Both the position numbers and the translations under genes were made by a program. The notes under the pieces were generated by a model. The model saw only the letters and a list, made by a program, of their open reading frames with translations. It was not told where the DNA came from and made no database searches. Shown in pieces: positions 1 through 8,825 of a stretch of DNA of 64,000 nucleotides. Source of the DNA: Gilliamella sp. Pra-s52 (lineage in GTDB: Bacteria > Pseudomonadota > Gammaproteobacteria > Enterobacterales > Orbaceae); contig NZ_WTEY01000007.1 in NCBI RefSeq assembly GCF_009795805.1, positions 46,263-110,262 of the forward strand. Direction: 5' to 3'. Each line of letters opens with the position of its first letter. The stretch's first letter is position 1.

Positions 1-458
1 TTTGCGAATTGTCAAAAAATCAAAAATTAATTTTGATTTGTGGACGATACGAAGGCATAGATGAACGCGTTATCCAAACCGAAATTGATGAAGAATGGTC
101 AATTGGGGATTACGTGTTAAGTGGCGGAGAGATACCGGCGATGACAATGATTGATGCACTAGCAAGATTTATTCCTGGCGTATTAAATCACCAATCATCA
201 GCAGAAGAAGACTCTTTTGCTAACGGTTTACTTGATTGTCCACACTATACTCGGCCTGAGGTGTTAGATGGAATGGCGGTGCCTGATGTGTTAATGTCTG
301 GTCACCATGAAGCGATTCGTCGTTGGCGATTAAAGCAATCACTAGGACGAACTTGGTTAAGAAGAGAAGATCTTCTTGCAAATCTAGCTCTGACTGATGA
401 AGAGCAATGTTTACTTGCTGAATTTAAACATGAATACAGCAATAAACAAAGCAATTAA
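1..458 (+). CDS. trmD: tRNA (guanine-37-N1)-methyltransferase TrmD, 3' part only
   Basis: TrmD methylates G37 of tRNAs with G at position 36, using S-adenosylmethionine, and so prevents +1 frameshifting. The window opens inside the gene: the frame starting at base 3 is open from the first codon, so about 150 C-terminal residues of a protein of roughly 255 are visible. The SPOUT knot motif [11 protein letters not shown] and the following [13 protein letters not shown] are intact and define the family. The C-terminal tRNA-binding helices follow. rplS begins 33 bases downstream, as in the usual rpsP-rimM-trmD-rplS operon; the first two genes would lie outside the window. The identification is secure; the true start is not in view. 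Confidence 0.95.
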   Translation, partial: CELSKNQKLILICGRYEGIDERVIQTEIDEEWSIGDYVLSGGEIPAMTMIDALARFIPGVLNHQSSAEEDSFANGLLDCPHYTRPEVLDGMAVPDVLMSGHHEAIRRWRLKQSLGRTWLRREDLLANLALTDEEQCLLAEFKHEYSNKQSN

Positions 459-842
<384 letters not shown>

Positions 843-878
843 TTTTTTATTGTTTATCAATAAAAATATCAGATTAAG

Positions 879-906
879 ATGGTCACCTTCGTGGTGACCG
901 TTTTTA
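879..906 (+). terminator. Rho-independent terminator after rplS
   Basis: A 7-bp perfect stem GGTCACC/GGTGACC (881-887 and 893-899) with a TTCGT loop is followed by TTTTTAT. It lies 39 bases after the rplS stop and ends the trmD-rplS transcript. Confidence 0.9.
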
Positions 907-989
907 TATATAATAAAAAAAATTCAACCCAACAATTATTGTTGGTAAATTAACGTAGTTTTTAAAAGAATTAATATAAAAGGTGGACT

Positions 990-1592
990 ATGATTGACTA
1001 TATTTTTGCAATTTTATCAACAACGGTAAAATTATTTGCATTAATGACACCACCTGCTGTCTTAAGCGCATTTTTAAGTGGCACAAAACAATATAATGAA
1101 GAGCTTAAACGTAAAACTGCACTCAAAACATCTTGCGCTGTTTTCATCATTGGTATCGTACTCTTCTTTTTTGGCAATACTATGTTTAGTGTTTTTGGCT
1201 TTACGCTTGACGCATTCCGAATTGGTTCAGGGGTATTACTATTTATTACTGCAGTTTCACTCATGAACGACTCGCCTGAAAAAAACAAAATTAATAGCGA
1301 TGAAGATATCAGTGTAGTTCCCCTTGCAATCCCACTATGTATGGGGCCTGCATCCATTGGTACTATTATTGTGATGGGAACAAGCTCACTAGGATTTGCT
1401 GCCAATATGACTGGTGCTATCTCTTTATTTATTGCTTCATCTGGAATTTATGCAATGCTTTTATGCGCAAAAAGAATTGCTAAAGTATTAAAAAACACAG
1501 GAATTGCAATTTTATCAAAGTTAACGGGGCTATTGATATCAGCAATTGCTGCACAGGTTGTATTTACAGGTATATCAGCTTTTTTAAAATAA
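990..1592 (+). CDS. MarC/YchE/YhgN family integral membrane protein
   Basis: A 200-residue inner-membrane protein of the MarC (UPF0056) family with about six predicted transmembrane helices. The N-terminal half contains FALMTPPAVLSAFLSGT. A second, internally similar half contains VPLAIPLCMGPASIGTIIVMG, which is the usual two-fold repeat of this family. The family's function is unknown; the old link of MarC to multiple antibiotic resistance was not upheld. The start ATG has a good ribosome binding site (AAAAGGTGG) eight bases upstream. The gene stands alone and converges on the D-amino-acid operon, from which it is separated by a long palindrome. I cannot tell MarC from YchE or YhgN. Confidence 0.8.
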   Translation: MIDYIFAILSTTVKLFALMTPPAVLSAFLSGTKQYNEELKRKTALKTSCAVFIIGIVLFFFGNTMFSVFGFTLDAFRIGSGVLLFITAVSLMNDSPEKNKINSDEDISVVPLAIPLCMGPASIGTIIVMGTSSLGFAANMTGAISLFIASSGIYAMLLCAKRIAKVLKNTGIAILSKLTGLLISAIAAQVVFTGISAFLK

Positions 1593-1613
1593 GACACCAA
1601 AATAAAAAGCGAT

Positions 1614-1658
1614 TGTATGTAATCATACTAAAATAATATTATTAGATGATTACATACA
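1614..1658. repeat. 45-base near-perfect palindrome between convergent genes
   Basis: Thirteen-base arms TGTATGTAATCAT (1614-1626) and ATGATTACATACA (1646-1658) are perfectly complementary. The 19 bases between them are themselves nearly self-complementary (CTAAAATAATATTATTAG), so almost the whole 45 bases can fold. No long T-run follows on either side. It lies just after marC (+) and before the end of the permease gene (-), where it may end both transcripts or serve as a protein-binding dyad. Confidence 0.75.
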
Positions 1659-1671
1659 CATACAAATTACA

Positions 1672-3066
1672 TTAATCATTTTTGATTATATTATGTTTTT
1701 TATAAAACAAATAAGAAATAAGAATAACAATAATTAATATAACTTCCGACAATAAAATAAATTGCCCAGAATCACCAAACCAAACACCAACAATAATAAC
1801 ACTATTTATAATAATGGAAATAACAGCAAGCCAAGGGAAAAGTGGTGATTTAAACTTTATCATCTCTTTAGAGTATTTACCGCTATTTACACCTTTACGA
1901 AAACGATATTGACACCAAGCAATAATAATCCACGCAAAGCACCCTACTTGCCCTGTACCTGCTACTAAATAAATATAAAGCTTTTCAGCCGCAATATATT
2001 TAGAAAACAAAGAAACTAATGCAATAATGGCTATAAATAATATGCCCTTTGTTGGAACACCTCGTCGATTCACTTTTGAAAAATATTTTGGAGCCAAGTT
2101 ATCTTGAGCCATAGACCATAACATTCTTGAGCTTGCATAAATAGCTGAATTAGCAGCAGATATAGCCGCACAAAAAATCACAAAAAGCATTATATACGAA
2201 GCAAATGTAATTCCAGCTTGATTAAATACCCACACAAATGGACTGATTTCAGTATGTTCTGTTCCATATGGATACACAAGCGCCAAAACAGCAATGGCCA
2301 AAACATAAAATAAAATAATACGAAAAGCAACACCAGTAATAATTTTAGGTAAAACAGATTGAGGAGACTCAGCTTCACCTGCTGCATTTCCAATTAATTC
2401 GACACCTTGAAATGAATAAGTAACAATAGTCATACAAACAAATATTGCTAAAAAGCCATTAGGAAACCAGCCTTTTTCGGTTTTAAATGTTGGTAAAATA
2501 TGCGTTTCAGCATATTGGTGATTAAGTAAATAAATCCCCACACCAATAAATGCAATAATCGCAAGAACTTTAATCGTTGAAAACCAATACTCACTTTCTC
2601 CAAATGCACGAACAGAAGTTAAATGCACTGAAGTAAGAACAATTAAAATTAACAAACTAAAAAGATAAATAGGAATCGACGGGAAAGTTTGGTGAGCAAT
2701 CATTGATGCGGCAGTTAAATCGGCCGCCATAGATAGCACCCAACTTAACCAATATAACCAACCTATGGTATAACTCCAAATTGGGTTAGGTATAAACATT
2801 AATGCATAATGTTGAAAAGAGCCAGCATGAGGGAATGCACAAGAAAGCTCACCTAAACATAACATAGTTGAAAGCATAATGCTTCCTGCCATTAAATAGG
2901 CAATAATGGTTCCTAATGGACCAACCGTACTAAGTGGAGATGCGATACCGATAAATAACCCAGTGCCAATAGAACCACCTAAAGAAATCATCAAAAGATG
3001 ACGATTTTTTAGATTTTTCTTCAAACTACTGGGATAAGGACTTTCTTGTGATTCTGATGTTGTCAT
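1672..3066 (-). CDS. Amino-acid permease, APC superfamily (LysP/AAT-like)
   Basis: A 464-residue cytoplasmic-membrane permease with about 12 hydrophobic segments. The N-terminal LKNRHLLMISLGGSIGTGLF is the first-helix signature of the AAT family (LysP, AroP, GabP). The internal SFQGVELIGNAAGEAESP also matches LysP. These transporters take up amino acids by proton symport. It is the last gene of the decarboxylase-antiporter-racemase-permease run, 53 bases after the racemase, but an apparent terminator lies in that gap, so it may be expressed at a lower level. The start has AGGCGG upstream. From context the substrate is probably lysine or ornithine; the sequence does not show this directly. Confidence 0.8.
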   Translation of the reverse strand: MTTSESQESPYPSSLKKNLKNRHLLMISLGGSIGTGLFIGIASPLSTVGPLGTIIAYLMAGSIMLSTMLCLGELSCAFPHAGSFQHYALMFIPNPIWSYTIGWLYWLSWVLSMAADLTAASMIAHQTFPSIPIYLFSLLILIVLTSVHLTSVRAFGESEYWFSTIKVLAIIAFIGVGIYLLNHQYAETHILPTFKTEKGWFPNGFLAIFVCMTIVTYSFQGVELIGNAAGEAESPQSVLPKIITGVAFRIILFYVLAIAVLALVYPYGTEHTEISPFVWVFNQAGITFASYIMLFVIFCAAISAANSAIYASSRMLWSMAQDNLAPKYFSKVNRRGVPTKGILFIAIIALVSLFSKYIAAEKLYIYLVAGTGQVGCFAWIIIAWCQYRFRKGVNSGKYSKEMIKFKSPLFPWLAVISIIINSVIIVGVWFGDSGQFILLSEVILIIVILISYLFYKKHNIIKND

Positions 3067-3087
3067 GTAAACCGCCTAATAATCAAT

Positions 3088-3110
3088 AAAAACTGCTGGT
3101 TTCCCAGCAG
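3088..3110 (-). terminator. Hairpin terminator between racemase and distal permease
   Basis: Read on the minus strand, the 7-bp stem CTGCTGG/CCAGCAG with a GAAA tetraloop is followed by TTTTTATT. It falls 10 bases after the racemase stop and before the LysP-like permease. It would end or attenuate transcription inside the operon, so that the permease is under-expressed relative to the first three genes. Confidence 0.8.
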
Positions 3111-3119
3111 CTAACACAA

Positions 3120-4226
3120 TTAATAAATAAACCGTTTTTCTACACCATTTGTTTGGCAAGCCATCAGTAAGGCAGTGTAATCAAGTTCAAAACCGATCAT
3201 ATCACCGACATGTAATGTTTCAGAAACATCTTCAATATCAACAATAGTATGATCACTTGTTTGCCCTAAAACAGTAATTTTATCATTGACAGGCACACAG
3301 CTTTCTGCGGGTACATCTTGTCTTCCAAAGGCAAGAAGTGCTCGTTTGCGTGTACCGTTATCAACAAACGTCTTACTGTTTAAAAAAGCATCCACACCTA
3401 ACTCACCAACAGGAACCGTTGGCTTGCTATTGAGCTCAATAACTTGTGCATATAATTTATACAAATTACTACACGCTTTATCAACAGGTTTGCTTGAATG
3501 ATGAAACTCATCCAGGTATTTCATATCCACATACTCAATACCAAATTCATGCAATCCTCCTATTCTTAAGTGATTCAACCCTTCCGGCCAAATACCTTTA
3601 TCTAATAGATGATAGCTTGTACAATTACCAGCCGATAAATATTTAATTTTAATATTACAAGACTCTTCTACTTTACGCGCAATATGTAAAAAGTCCACTC
3701 CATTTTTTACTGTTGGTAAAACAGTACCATAACAGTTAAAATTGGTACCAAGCCCATATAGCTCAACACATGGTAAAGAAAGAATTAATTTAACCGTATC
3801 AATAATTTCATCAATATGTTCAAACCAAATACCTTCTCGTAAATCACCCATATCTACCATCAACAAAACTTGATGAACTTTTTGTTGCTTAACTGCTTCA
3901 TCAGAAAGAGCTTGAATAACTTGCTTCTCGCTATTTAGGCTAATATCAGCGTATTTAACCACATCACTAATTTCACTTAAACAAGGGCTACGTAATAAAC
4001 ATGTTTTACAATTTAAAGCTTCTTTCAATTTTTTTAAATTGTAGGTTCTTGACTCAGCAATCACATCGATACCGCCGTCAAGCACAGCTTTGGCGGTTTC
4101 TACGCAGCCATCAAAAACTTTATTGACAGCCATTACTTCAATGCCGTGCTTAGCTAACAACTCTTTTTCAACACGAGCATTATTTCTTAATTTGCGCAAA
4201 TCAACTTCTAATATAGGTTTGTACAT
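3120..4226 (-). CDS. Alanine/ornithine racemase family PLP enzyme (ornithine racemase-like)
   Basis: A 368-residue fold-type III PLP enzyme. The N-terminal TIM barrel carries the PLP-binding lysine in VMAVNKVFDG (about residue 36). The length, and a sequence resembling clostridial ornithine racemase rather than biosynthetic Alr, place it in the amino-acid racemase family that interconverts L- and D-ornithine (possibly Lys or Arg). It lies 25 bases after the antiporter-like gene and is downstream of a D-ornithine/D-lysine-type decarboxylase. That suggests it feeds the D-isomer to that enzyme or links L- and D-pools. A good GAGGAG ribosome binding site precedes the ATG. Substrate choice is inferred from context; the enzyme class is secure. 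Confidence 0.8.
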   Translation of the reverse strand: MYKPILEVDLRKLRNNARVEKELLAKHGIEVMAVNKVFDGCVETAKAVLDGGIDVIAESRTYNLKKLKEALNCKTCLLRSPCLSEISDVVKYADISLNSEKQVIQALSDEAVKQQKVHQVLLMVDMGDLREGIWFEHIDEIIDTVKLILSLPCVELYGLGTNFNCYGTVLPTVKNGVDFLHIARKVEESCNIKIKYLSAGNCTSYHLLDKGIWPEGLNHLRIGGLHEFGIEYVDMKYLDEFHHSSKPVDKACSNLYKLYAQVIELNSKPTVPVGELGVDAFLNSKTFVDNGTRKRALLAFGRQDVPAESCVPVNDKITVLGQTSDHTIVDIEDVSETLHVGDMIGFELDYTALLMACQTNGVEKRFIY

Positions 4227-4251
4227 ACAATTACTCCTCTATATATTATTA

Positions 4252-5658
4252 CTATTGCAAACGGTTACGCTTTTGTGCTCGATAGTAGATCCATTCAGCT
4301 AAACCAATAGCAAGCACAGCACCCCCTACTATTTTTGCGATATACTCAACATATCCCCCCATATCAATTTGAGCCGGTGGAATAAAAACCAAAATTACAG
4401 CAAATAGCGTTGATAAAAATCCTAATGCAGGTAAAACAATCGGCATAATCTTACCTGGAATCTTAAAGCTACGCGGTACATCAGGTTGAGTAAAGCGTAA
4501 ACGATAATACGCAATAAACATCACTAAATACGGAATAAAATAACAAATTGTTGTAAGTGCTGTTAACATCCAATATGCCGCCGCAATACTTGGAGACACA
4601 AATGTTGAAAAACAAAGTACAGTGACAATAATTGCTTGAATAATTAAAGCAAAAGCAGGTGTTTTATACACAGGGTGTAAACGACCAATACGTTCACCAA
4701 GCAAATTATCTTCTTTTGATGCTTCTTGTAACATATAAATAGGGCCTACTAACCATGAGTTAATTTGTCCTAATGCACCAAAGAATAAACAAATTGCCAT
4801 AACAGGTAATAACCAAGGCATATGTAATTCATTGGCCGCAGCTTCCATCGCTTGCATAACACCAGCAACAATATCGGTATCTGCAGCAGGTAACAATGTA
4901 TTAATTGCCCATGAACCCACCATATAAATACCAACAATTACAATTGCTGAAACTAACATTGCTTTTGGAAAATCACGTTGAGGATCGCGCGTACGTCCTG
5001 CAATCATTGGTGCAACCTCAAGGCCAGCAAATGCAAACATCATACTAGACAAAAATACGATAGTATCCCAGCTACTTAAATCAGGGATCCAATCACTAAC
5101 ATGACTATAACTCGTTGCCATTGGGTGTCCAGTAAACAACCATACCACGGCTAAAACAATAATAATGGCAGCAGGAATAAATACACCAAGCCACGCACTT
5201 ACACTATTGATAATTTTAGTCCATTGCATGCCTCGAATATTCATCAACGTTAAAATCCAAAACACAACCATGGAACCAACGCCAATAAAAACTTGATTTT
5301 GAGCTAACTCAGCACTAAACATATACCCAATTGCAGTAAAACCAAATTGCAACATTAACGGAAAGAAAAGAACACAAGAAAACAAAAAGCAAACAACAAC
5401 AATCCAACCAATACGTTTACCAAACGCTTCTTTTACCCATACAAAAATACCGCCATCTTTTGGCCAACCGGTTGAAAGCTCACCGCAAACCATTGCTAAC
5501 GGAAAGAAAAGACAAAATGCAGCAAGTAACCAAAGTACCATTGCTGACGCCCCATAAGGAGCAACATTCGGAATTTGACGCAAACTGAGTATTGCAATGA
5601 CATTCATAAACACAATGTCTTTAATACCAAGTAGGCTTGAATCTTTAGAATCACTCAT
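4252..5658 (-). CDS. APC-superfamily amino-acid transporter, antiporter-like (GadC/AGT group)
   Basis: A 468-residue membrane protein with 12 or more hydrophobic segments. It starts IKDIVFMNVIAILSLRQIPNVA-like and has GWPKDGGIFVWVKEAFG, typical of the GadC/AdiC-type glutamate or basic-amino-acid antiporter groups. In many bacteria such antiporters sit next to a decarboxylase and swap the amino acid for its amine or acid product, consuming a cytoplasmic proton per cycle. Here it directly follows the PLP decarboxylase (52-base gap containing a strong hairpin), so exchange of ornithine/lysine for putrescine/cadaverine is the natural guess. The start has AGTGAGGTTATT ahead of the ATG. The family is secure; substrate and mode are inferred. 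Confidence 0.8.
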   Translation of the reverse strand: MSDSKDSSLLGIKDIVFMNVIAILSLRQIPNVAPYGASAMVLWLLAAFCLFFPLAMVCGELSTGWPKDGGIFVWVKEAFGKRIGWIVVVCFLFSCVLFFPLMLQFGFTAIGYMFSAELAQNQVFIGVGSMVVFWILTLMNIRGMQWTKIINSVSAWLGVFIPAAIIIVLAVVWLFTGHPMATSYSHVSDWIPDLSSWDTIVFLSSMMFAFAGLEVAPMIAGRTRDPQRDFPKAMLVSAIVIVGIYMVGSWAINTLLPAADTDIVAGVMQAMEAAANELHMPWLLPVMAICLFFGALGQINSWLVGPIYMLQEASKEDNLLGERIGRLHPVYKTPAFALIIQAIIVTVLCFSTFVSPSIAAAYWMLTALTTICYFIPYLVMFIAYYRLRFTQPDVPRSFKIPGKIMPIVLPALGFLSTLFAVILVFIPPAQIDMGGYVEYIAKIVGGAVLAIGLAEWIYYRAQKRNRLQ

Positions 5659-5674
5659 AATAACCTCACTTTAT

Positions 5675-5705
5675 AATATCTGGAGCATAAAATGCCCCAG
5701 ATATT
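5675..5705 (-). other. Intercistronic hairpin between decarboxylase and antiporter genes
   Basis: A 13-bp stem (one G-U pair on the minus strand) with a five-base TTTTA loop begins 6 bases after the decarboxylase stop. No T-run follows, so it is not a classical terminator. Such hairpins often protect the upstream mRNA from 3' decay or mark a processing site, which would let the decarboxylase be made in excess over its transporter. Confidence 0.7.
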
Positions 5706-5710
5706 AATGA

Positions 5711-7108
5711 TTAATATATGTCGTACCCAACCATATCTTCGTAAGTATCCTCACGGCGAATCAATCGATCTTTACCTTCTTTATCTATCATAACAACAGA
5801 AGTACGAGGACGATTGTTATAAACAGTTTGGCTTTCGATGGTATAAGCACCAGCATCAAGGAAAGCCACAATATCACCGATTTGAGTGTCCTTTGGCATC
5901 AAGAATTCTTCACCTTTAACACCGACATGGAAATAATCACCACCATCACATAAAGGACCTGCTAATTTGATGTATTCATCATGTGTTTCATTGATTTTTG
6001 AAGCATTATAAACATAGAAAAACCAATCAAAATGTTGACTATCAGATAACACACTATAACCCGCATCAACAAATTTCCACTCAACGTGTTCTTCAATGTT
6101 ACCGTCTAAATCATAATTGGTTTTACGTTTTTCACAGGCAACTTCAGTTACAAGCACGCCTGCTGAGCCTGTTACTTTACGACCTGGCTCAATACAGATT
6201 TCAACATCAGTACGCCATTTGTGGACTTCACTAATAACCGCATCAGCAAAATCTTGTGCAGTAATACCAGCATACATATTGTCTTCTAATGGATTACCAT
6301 TTTCTTCATCATATTTATATGGAACAGGAATCCCCCCACCAACGTTGATTAAATCAAATTTAATACCAAGCACTTCTTCTAAGCGACGTGATTCATCAAC
6401 TAAAACTTTTGTTGCTTTAGCAAAAGGCTCTGCTTCAGGTACCTGATCACCAACATGCATATGTAAACCACGTAAATGGACATATGGCATTTCTAAAATA
6501 CGACGACAGGTTTCTTCTGCTTGTTCTAAATCAATACCTGATTTAGCATGATAAGCAGTGACTAATTCCGCGTGAGTTGCTGATGGAACATTTGGCTCAA
6601 CACGAACACAAACATTCGCTACTTTTTTCAAACGTCTTGAAATTTCATCAATAATATCAAGTTCATACAAACTATCCACATTGATAATATAAAGATCATT
6701 TTGAATAGCAAACTCTAAATCCACAGGTTTTTTAACCACACCATTGAAAACAATTTGGCTACCAGGAAAACCAATATCTAAACATTTACGCACTTCAAAC
6801 ATTGAGTTGGCTTCTGCGTAAATACCCGCATCTTTAATTGCTTTAAGCACACCCATTACAGAACAGGTTTTTGATGCATAGAAAATTTTTGTGTTTGGAT
6901 GCGCTTTAAATGCATCTTTGATTTCTTGCACATTACGATCAATTTCCTTTTCAGAAAACACATAAAAAGGTGTTGGATATTTTTTGGCTAACTTTTCTAA
7001 ATTAATACCATCAAAACATAGTTTGCCACTTTCAGCACTAAAACGACGATCTTTAGTTACAAGATCTGTGCGTATTTTGTTATAATTTGACATAATTGTG
7101 TCAGACAT
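5711..7108 (-). CDS. dokD: Fold-III PLP decarboxylase, D-ornithine/D-lysine decarboxylase-like (DokD type)
   Basis: A 465-residue decarboxylase of the DAP/ornithine (group IV) family. PLP lysine is in [10 protein letters not shown] (about residue 80). HMHVGDQ replaces the HIGSQ usual in LysA, the glycine-rich loop is INVGGGIP, and the C-terminal [10 protein letters not shown] holds the intersubunit Cys. It is longer than LysA (about 420) and has an N-terminal extension. It heads an operon with an antiporter, an ornithine-racemase-like enzyme and a permease, divergent from a sigma-54 activator. As I recall, this is the arrangement of Salmonella DokD (STM2360), which stereo-invertingly decarboxylates D-Orn and D-Lys to putrescine and cadaverine. 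An excellent ribosome binding site (TGGAGG) precedes the ATG. The alternative is a divergent LysA, which the context makes unlikely. Confidence 0.75.
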   Translation of the reverse strand: MSDTIMSNYNKIRTDLVTKDRRFSAESGKLCFDGINLEKLAKKYPTPFYVFSEKEIDRNVQEIKDAFKAHPNTKIFYASKTCSVMGVLKAIKDAGIYAEANSMFEVRKCLDIGFPGSQIVFNGVVKKPVDLEFAIQNDLYIINVDSLYELDIIDEISRRLKKVANVCVRVEPNVPSATHAELVTAYHAKSGIDLEQAEETCRRILEMPYVHLRGLHMHVGDQVPEAEPFAKATKVLVDESRRLEEVLGIKFDLINVGGGIPVPYKYDEENGNPLEDNMYAGITAQDFADAVISEVHKWRTDVEICIEPGRKVTGSAGVLVTEVACEKRKTNYDLDGNIEEHVEWKFVDAGYSVLSDSQHFDWFFYVYNASKINETHDEYIKLAGPLCDGGDYFHVGVKGEEFLMPKDTQIGDIVAFLDAGAYTIESQTVYNNRPRTSVVMIDKEGKDRLIRREDTYEDMVGYDIY

Positions 7109-7176
7109 ATGACCTCCAGTTAATTAGTACATAAAAAAGTACATAATGAATAAGAAAAATGGCTTCTCACCTGTAA

Positions 7177-7192
7177 TGCAATCAGTATGCCA
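7177..7192 (-). promoter_or_regulatory. Sigma-54 (-24/-12) promoter for the D-amino-acid operon
   Basis: On the minus strand TGGCATACTGATTGCA matches the RpoN consensus TGGCAC-N5-TTGCA at all but one position, with the required GG-N10-GC spacing. Transcription would start near 7165, about 57 bases upstream of the decarboxylase ATG. The divergent gene encodes a sigma-54 enhancer-binding protein with an intact GAFTGA loop, which makes the assignment strong. Confidence 0.88.
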
Positions 7193-7273
7193 ACTTAAAA
7201 AACAATAATAATCAAACCATTAATAATAATTATCACAAAATAAAATTAGTCATATAGTGTAAAATATATCTTT

Positions 7274-7291
7274 ATGACAAAAATTCGTCAT
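7274..7291. promoter_or_regulatory. Candidate upstream activator site for the enhancer-binding protein
   Basis: The dyad ATGAC-N8-GTCAT, with partial symmetry continuing inward, is centred about 90 bases upstream of the -24 element. That is the usual distance for a sigma-54 activator site. It is also about 88 bases upstream of the activator's own start codon, so it could mediate autoregulation. No second full copy was seen, although a GTCAT half site lies near 7249. Confidence 0.5.
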
Positions 7292-7369
7292 TTTAGAAAG
7301 AGTTGAAAAGGATTTAAATTAACCTAAGCAAAACTTAAAAATAATTCAAAATTAAAAGGCACTCATATC

Positions 7370-8806
7370 ATGACAATCGATCCTGAATTATTACAATCGC
7401 TAGATATATTTAAACATTTTTTTGATCTAATCCATCAGCCAATAGCTATTATCAATAAAGAAGGCAAATATATTTATTACAATCAAGAAAGTGCAGAACT
7501 AGATGGTTACCCTATGGAGCAAGCTATTGGTGAACCCATACTTAAGGTTTATCCAAAGATGAGAAAAGAAGACAGCACCATGCTGCAAGCACTACAACAG
7601 GGTAAAGAATATCAAGATAATTACCAAAGCTATTACAATCATGTTGGTAAACTTGTTGATTACATGCACACAACAGTACCACTTTATAACAATAATAAAG
7701 AAATTATCGGCGCAATAGAAATAGGGCGAAATTTATCAACTGTTAGACAACTACAAGATCAAGTATTTACCCTAAATAGCAAGTTATACCAAAACAAAGA
7801 ACAGCCATTACCTGAAATCGTTTTTGTTTCCCAAAAAATGCAACAAGTTATTGATCAAACCAATATGTTAGGAGCAAATGATGTTCCTGTATTAATTGTT
7901 GGCGAAACAGGCACAGGTAAAGAGCTATTTGCCCGCTTAATACACCAAACAAGCCAACGCCGACACAAACCTTTCATATCCCTAAATTGTAGTGCGTTAC
8001 CAACAACACTAATTGAAAGCACATTATTTGGCACAGTAAAAGGCGCATTTACGGGCGCAGAAACTCGACAAGGTTATTTAGAGCTTGCAAATGGTGGCAC
8101 ATTGTTTCTTGATGAATTAAATGCCATGCCTTTAGATATGCAAAGCAAATTATTACGATTCCTACAAGAAAAAACCTACTGGCCACTGGGTGGTAATAAA
8201 GAAATGTATTCTGATGTTCGTATTGTTGCAGCGATGAACGAATCACCAGCAGAATTACTAAAAACAGGTAAAATGAGAAGCGACCTGTTTTATCGATTAA
8301 ACGTAGGTTTAATAAAACTCCCAGCATTACGCGACAGAACAGAAGACATTCCCGTTTTAGCCCGCTATTTTATTGATAAACATAAACACGATATAAATAT
8401 CGTCATCAGCGGTATTAGTGAACATGCACTACAACAATTAATATCAGCCCCTTGGCCTGGCAATGTACGAATGCTTGAAAATGCCATAGTCAGAAGTATG
8501 GTATTACAAAGCACTCCCGGTGAATTACAACATATCACACTTGATGAAGAACTATTTGATCTCAATAGTTCATTTTATCAAGGCGATGAAAGCAGTAAGC
8601 CAAACAAAACAACACAAATCACATCACCAAACGGGAAAAATTTAACCGAACAAGTAGAAAACTACGAACGACAGCTTATTATTGATGCCTTAAATCAAGC
8701 TAATGGCAAAATTATTGCAGCGGCAAAAATATTAAACATTTCACGCACAACGCTACAATATAAAGTCAAAAAATACCACATCCAAATGGGAGTGATTGAT
8801 GATTAA
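7370..8806 (+). CDS. Sigma-54-dependent enhancer-binding transcriptional activator (PAS-AAA+-Fis)
   Basis: A 478-residue bacterial enhancer-binding protein. An N-terminal PAS sensor (about residues 15-120) is followed by the AAA+ domain with Walker A GETGTGKE (about 180), the sigma-54 contact loop GAFTGA (about 227), Walker B GGTLFLDE (about 243) and an arginine-finger region. The C-terminus is a Fis-type helix-turn-helix (NGKIIAAAKILNISRTTLQYK). The layout resembles RocR-type regulators of arginine/ornithine catabolism. It is divergent from the decarboxylase operon, whose -24/-12 promoter is in the shared 261-base gap, so it is almost certainly the operon's activator. The ligand sensed by PAS is unknown; an amino acid is a reasonable inference. 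Confidence 0.92.
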   Translation: MTIDPELLQSLDIFKHFFDLIHQPIAIINKEGKYIYYNQESAELDGYPMEQAIGEPILKVYPKMRKEDSTMLQALQQGKEYQDNYQSYYNHVGKLVDYMHTTVPLYNNNKEIIGAIEIGRNLSTVRQLQDQVFTLNSKLYQNKEQPLPEIVFVSQKMQQVIDQTNMLGANDVPVLIVGETGTGKELFARLIHQTSQRRHKPFISLNCSALPTTLIESTLFGTVKGAFTGAETRQGYLELANGGTLFLDELNAMPLDMQSKLLRFLQEKTYWPLGGNKEMYSDVRIVAAMNESPAELLKTGKMRSDLFYRLNVGLIKLPALRDRTEDIPVLARYFIDKHKHDINIVISGISEHALQQLISAPWPGNVRMLENAIVRSMVLQSTPGELQHITLDEELFDLNSSFYQGDESSKPNKTTQITSPNGKNLTEQVENYERQLIIDALNQANGKIIAAAKILNISRTTLQYKVKKYHIQMGVIDD

Positions 8807-8825
8807 TTTAATCACCCAAAAACGA

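Noticed and set aside
998..1405. Antisense open frame across the marC-like gene
   Set aside because: It is a shadow of a well-supported membrane protein gene with a proper ribosome binding site; its translation has no recognisable features.
5711..7108. Annotating the decarboxylase as diaminopimelate decarboxylase LysA
   Set aside because: The family is shared, but the operon partners, the sigma-54 control, the greater length and HMHVGDQ in place of the LysA-type motif fit a D-ornithine/D-lysine decarboxylase better. LysA remains the fallback.
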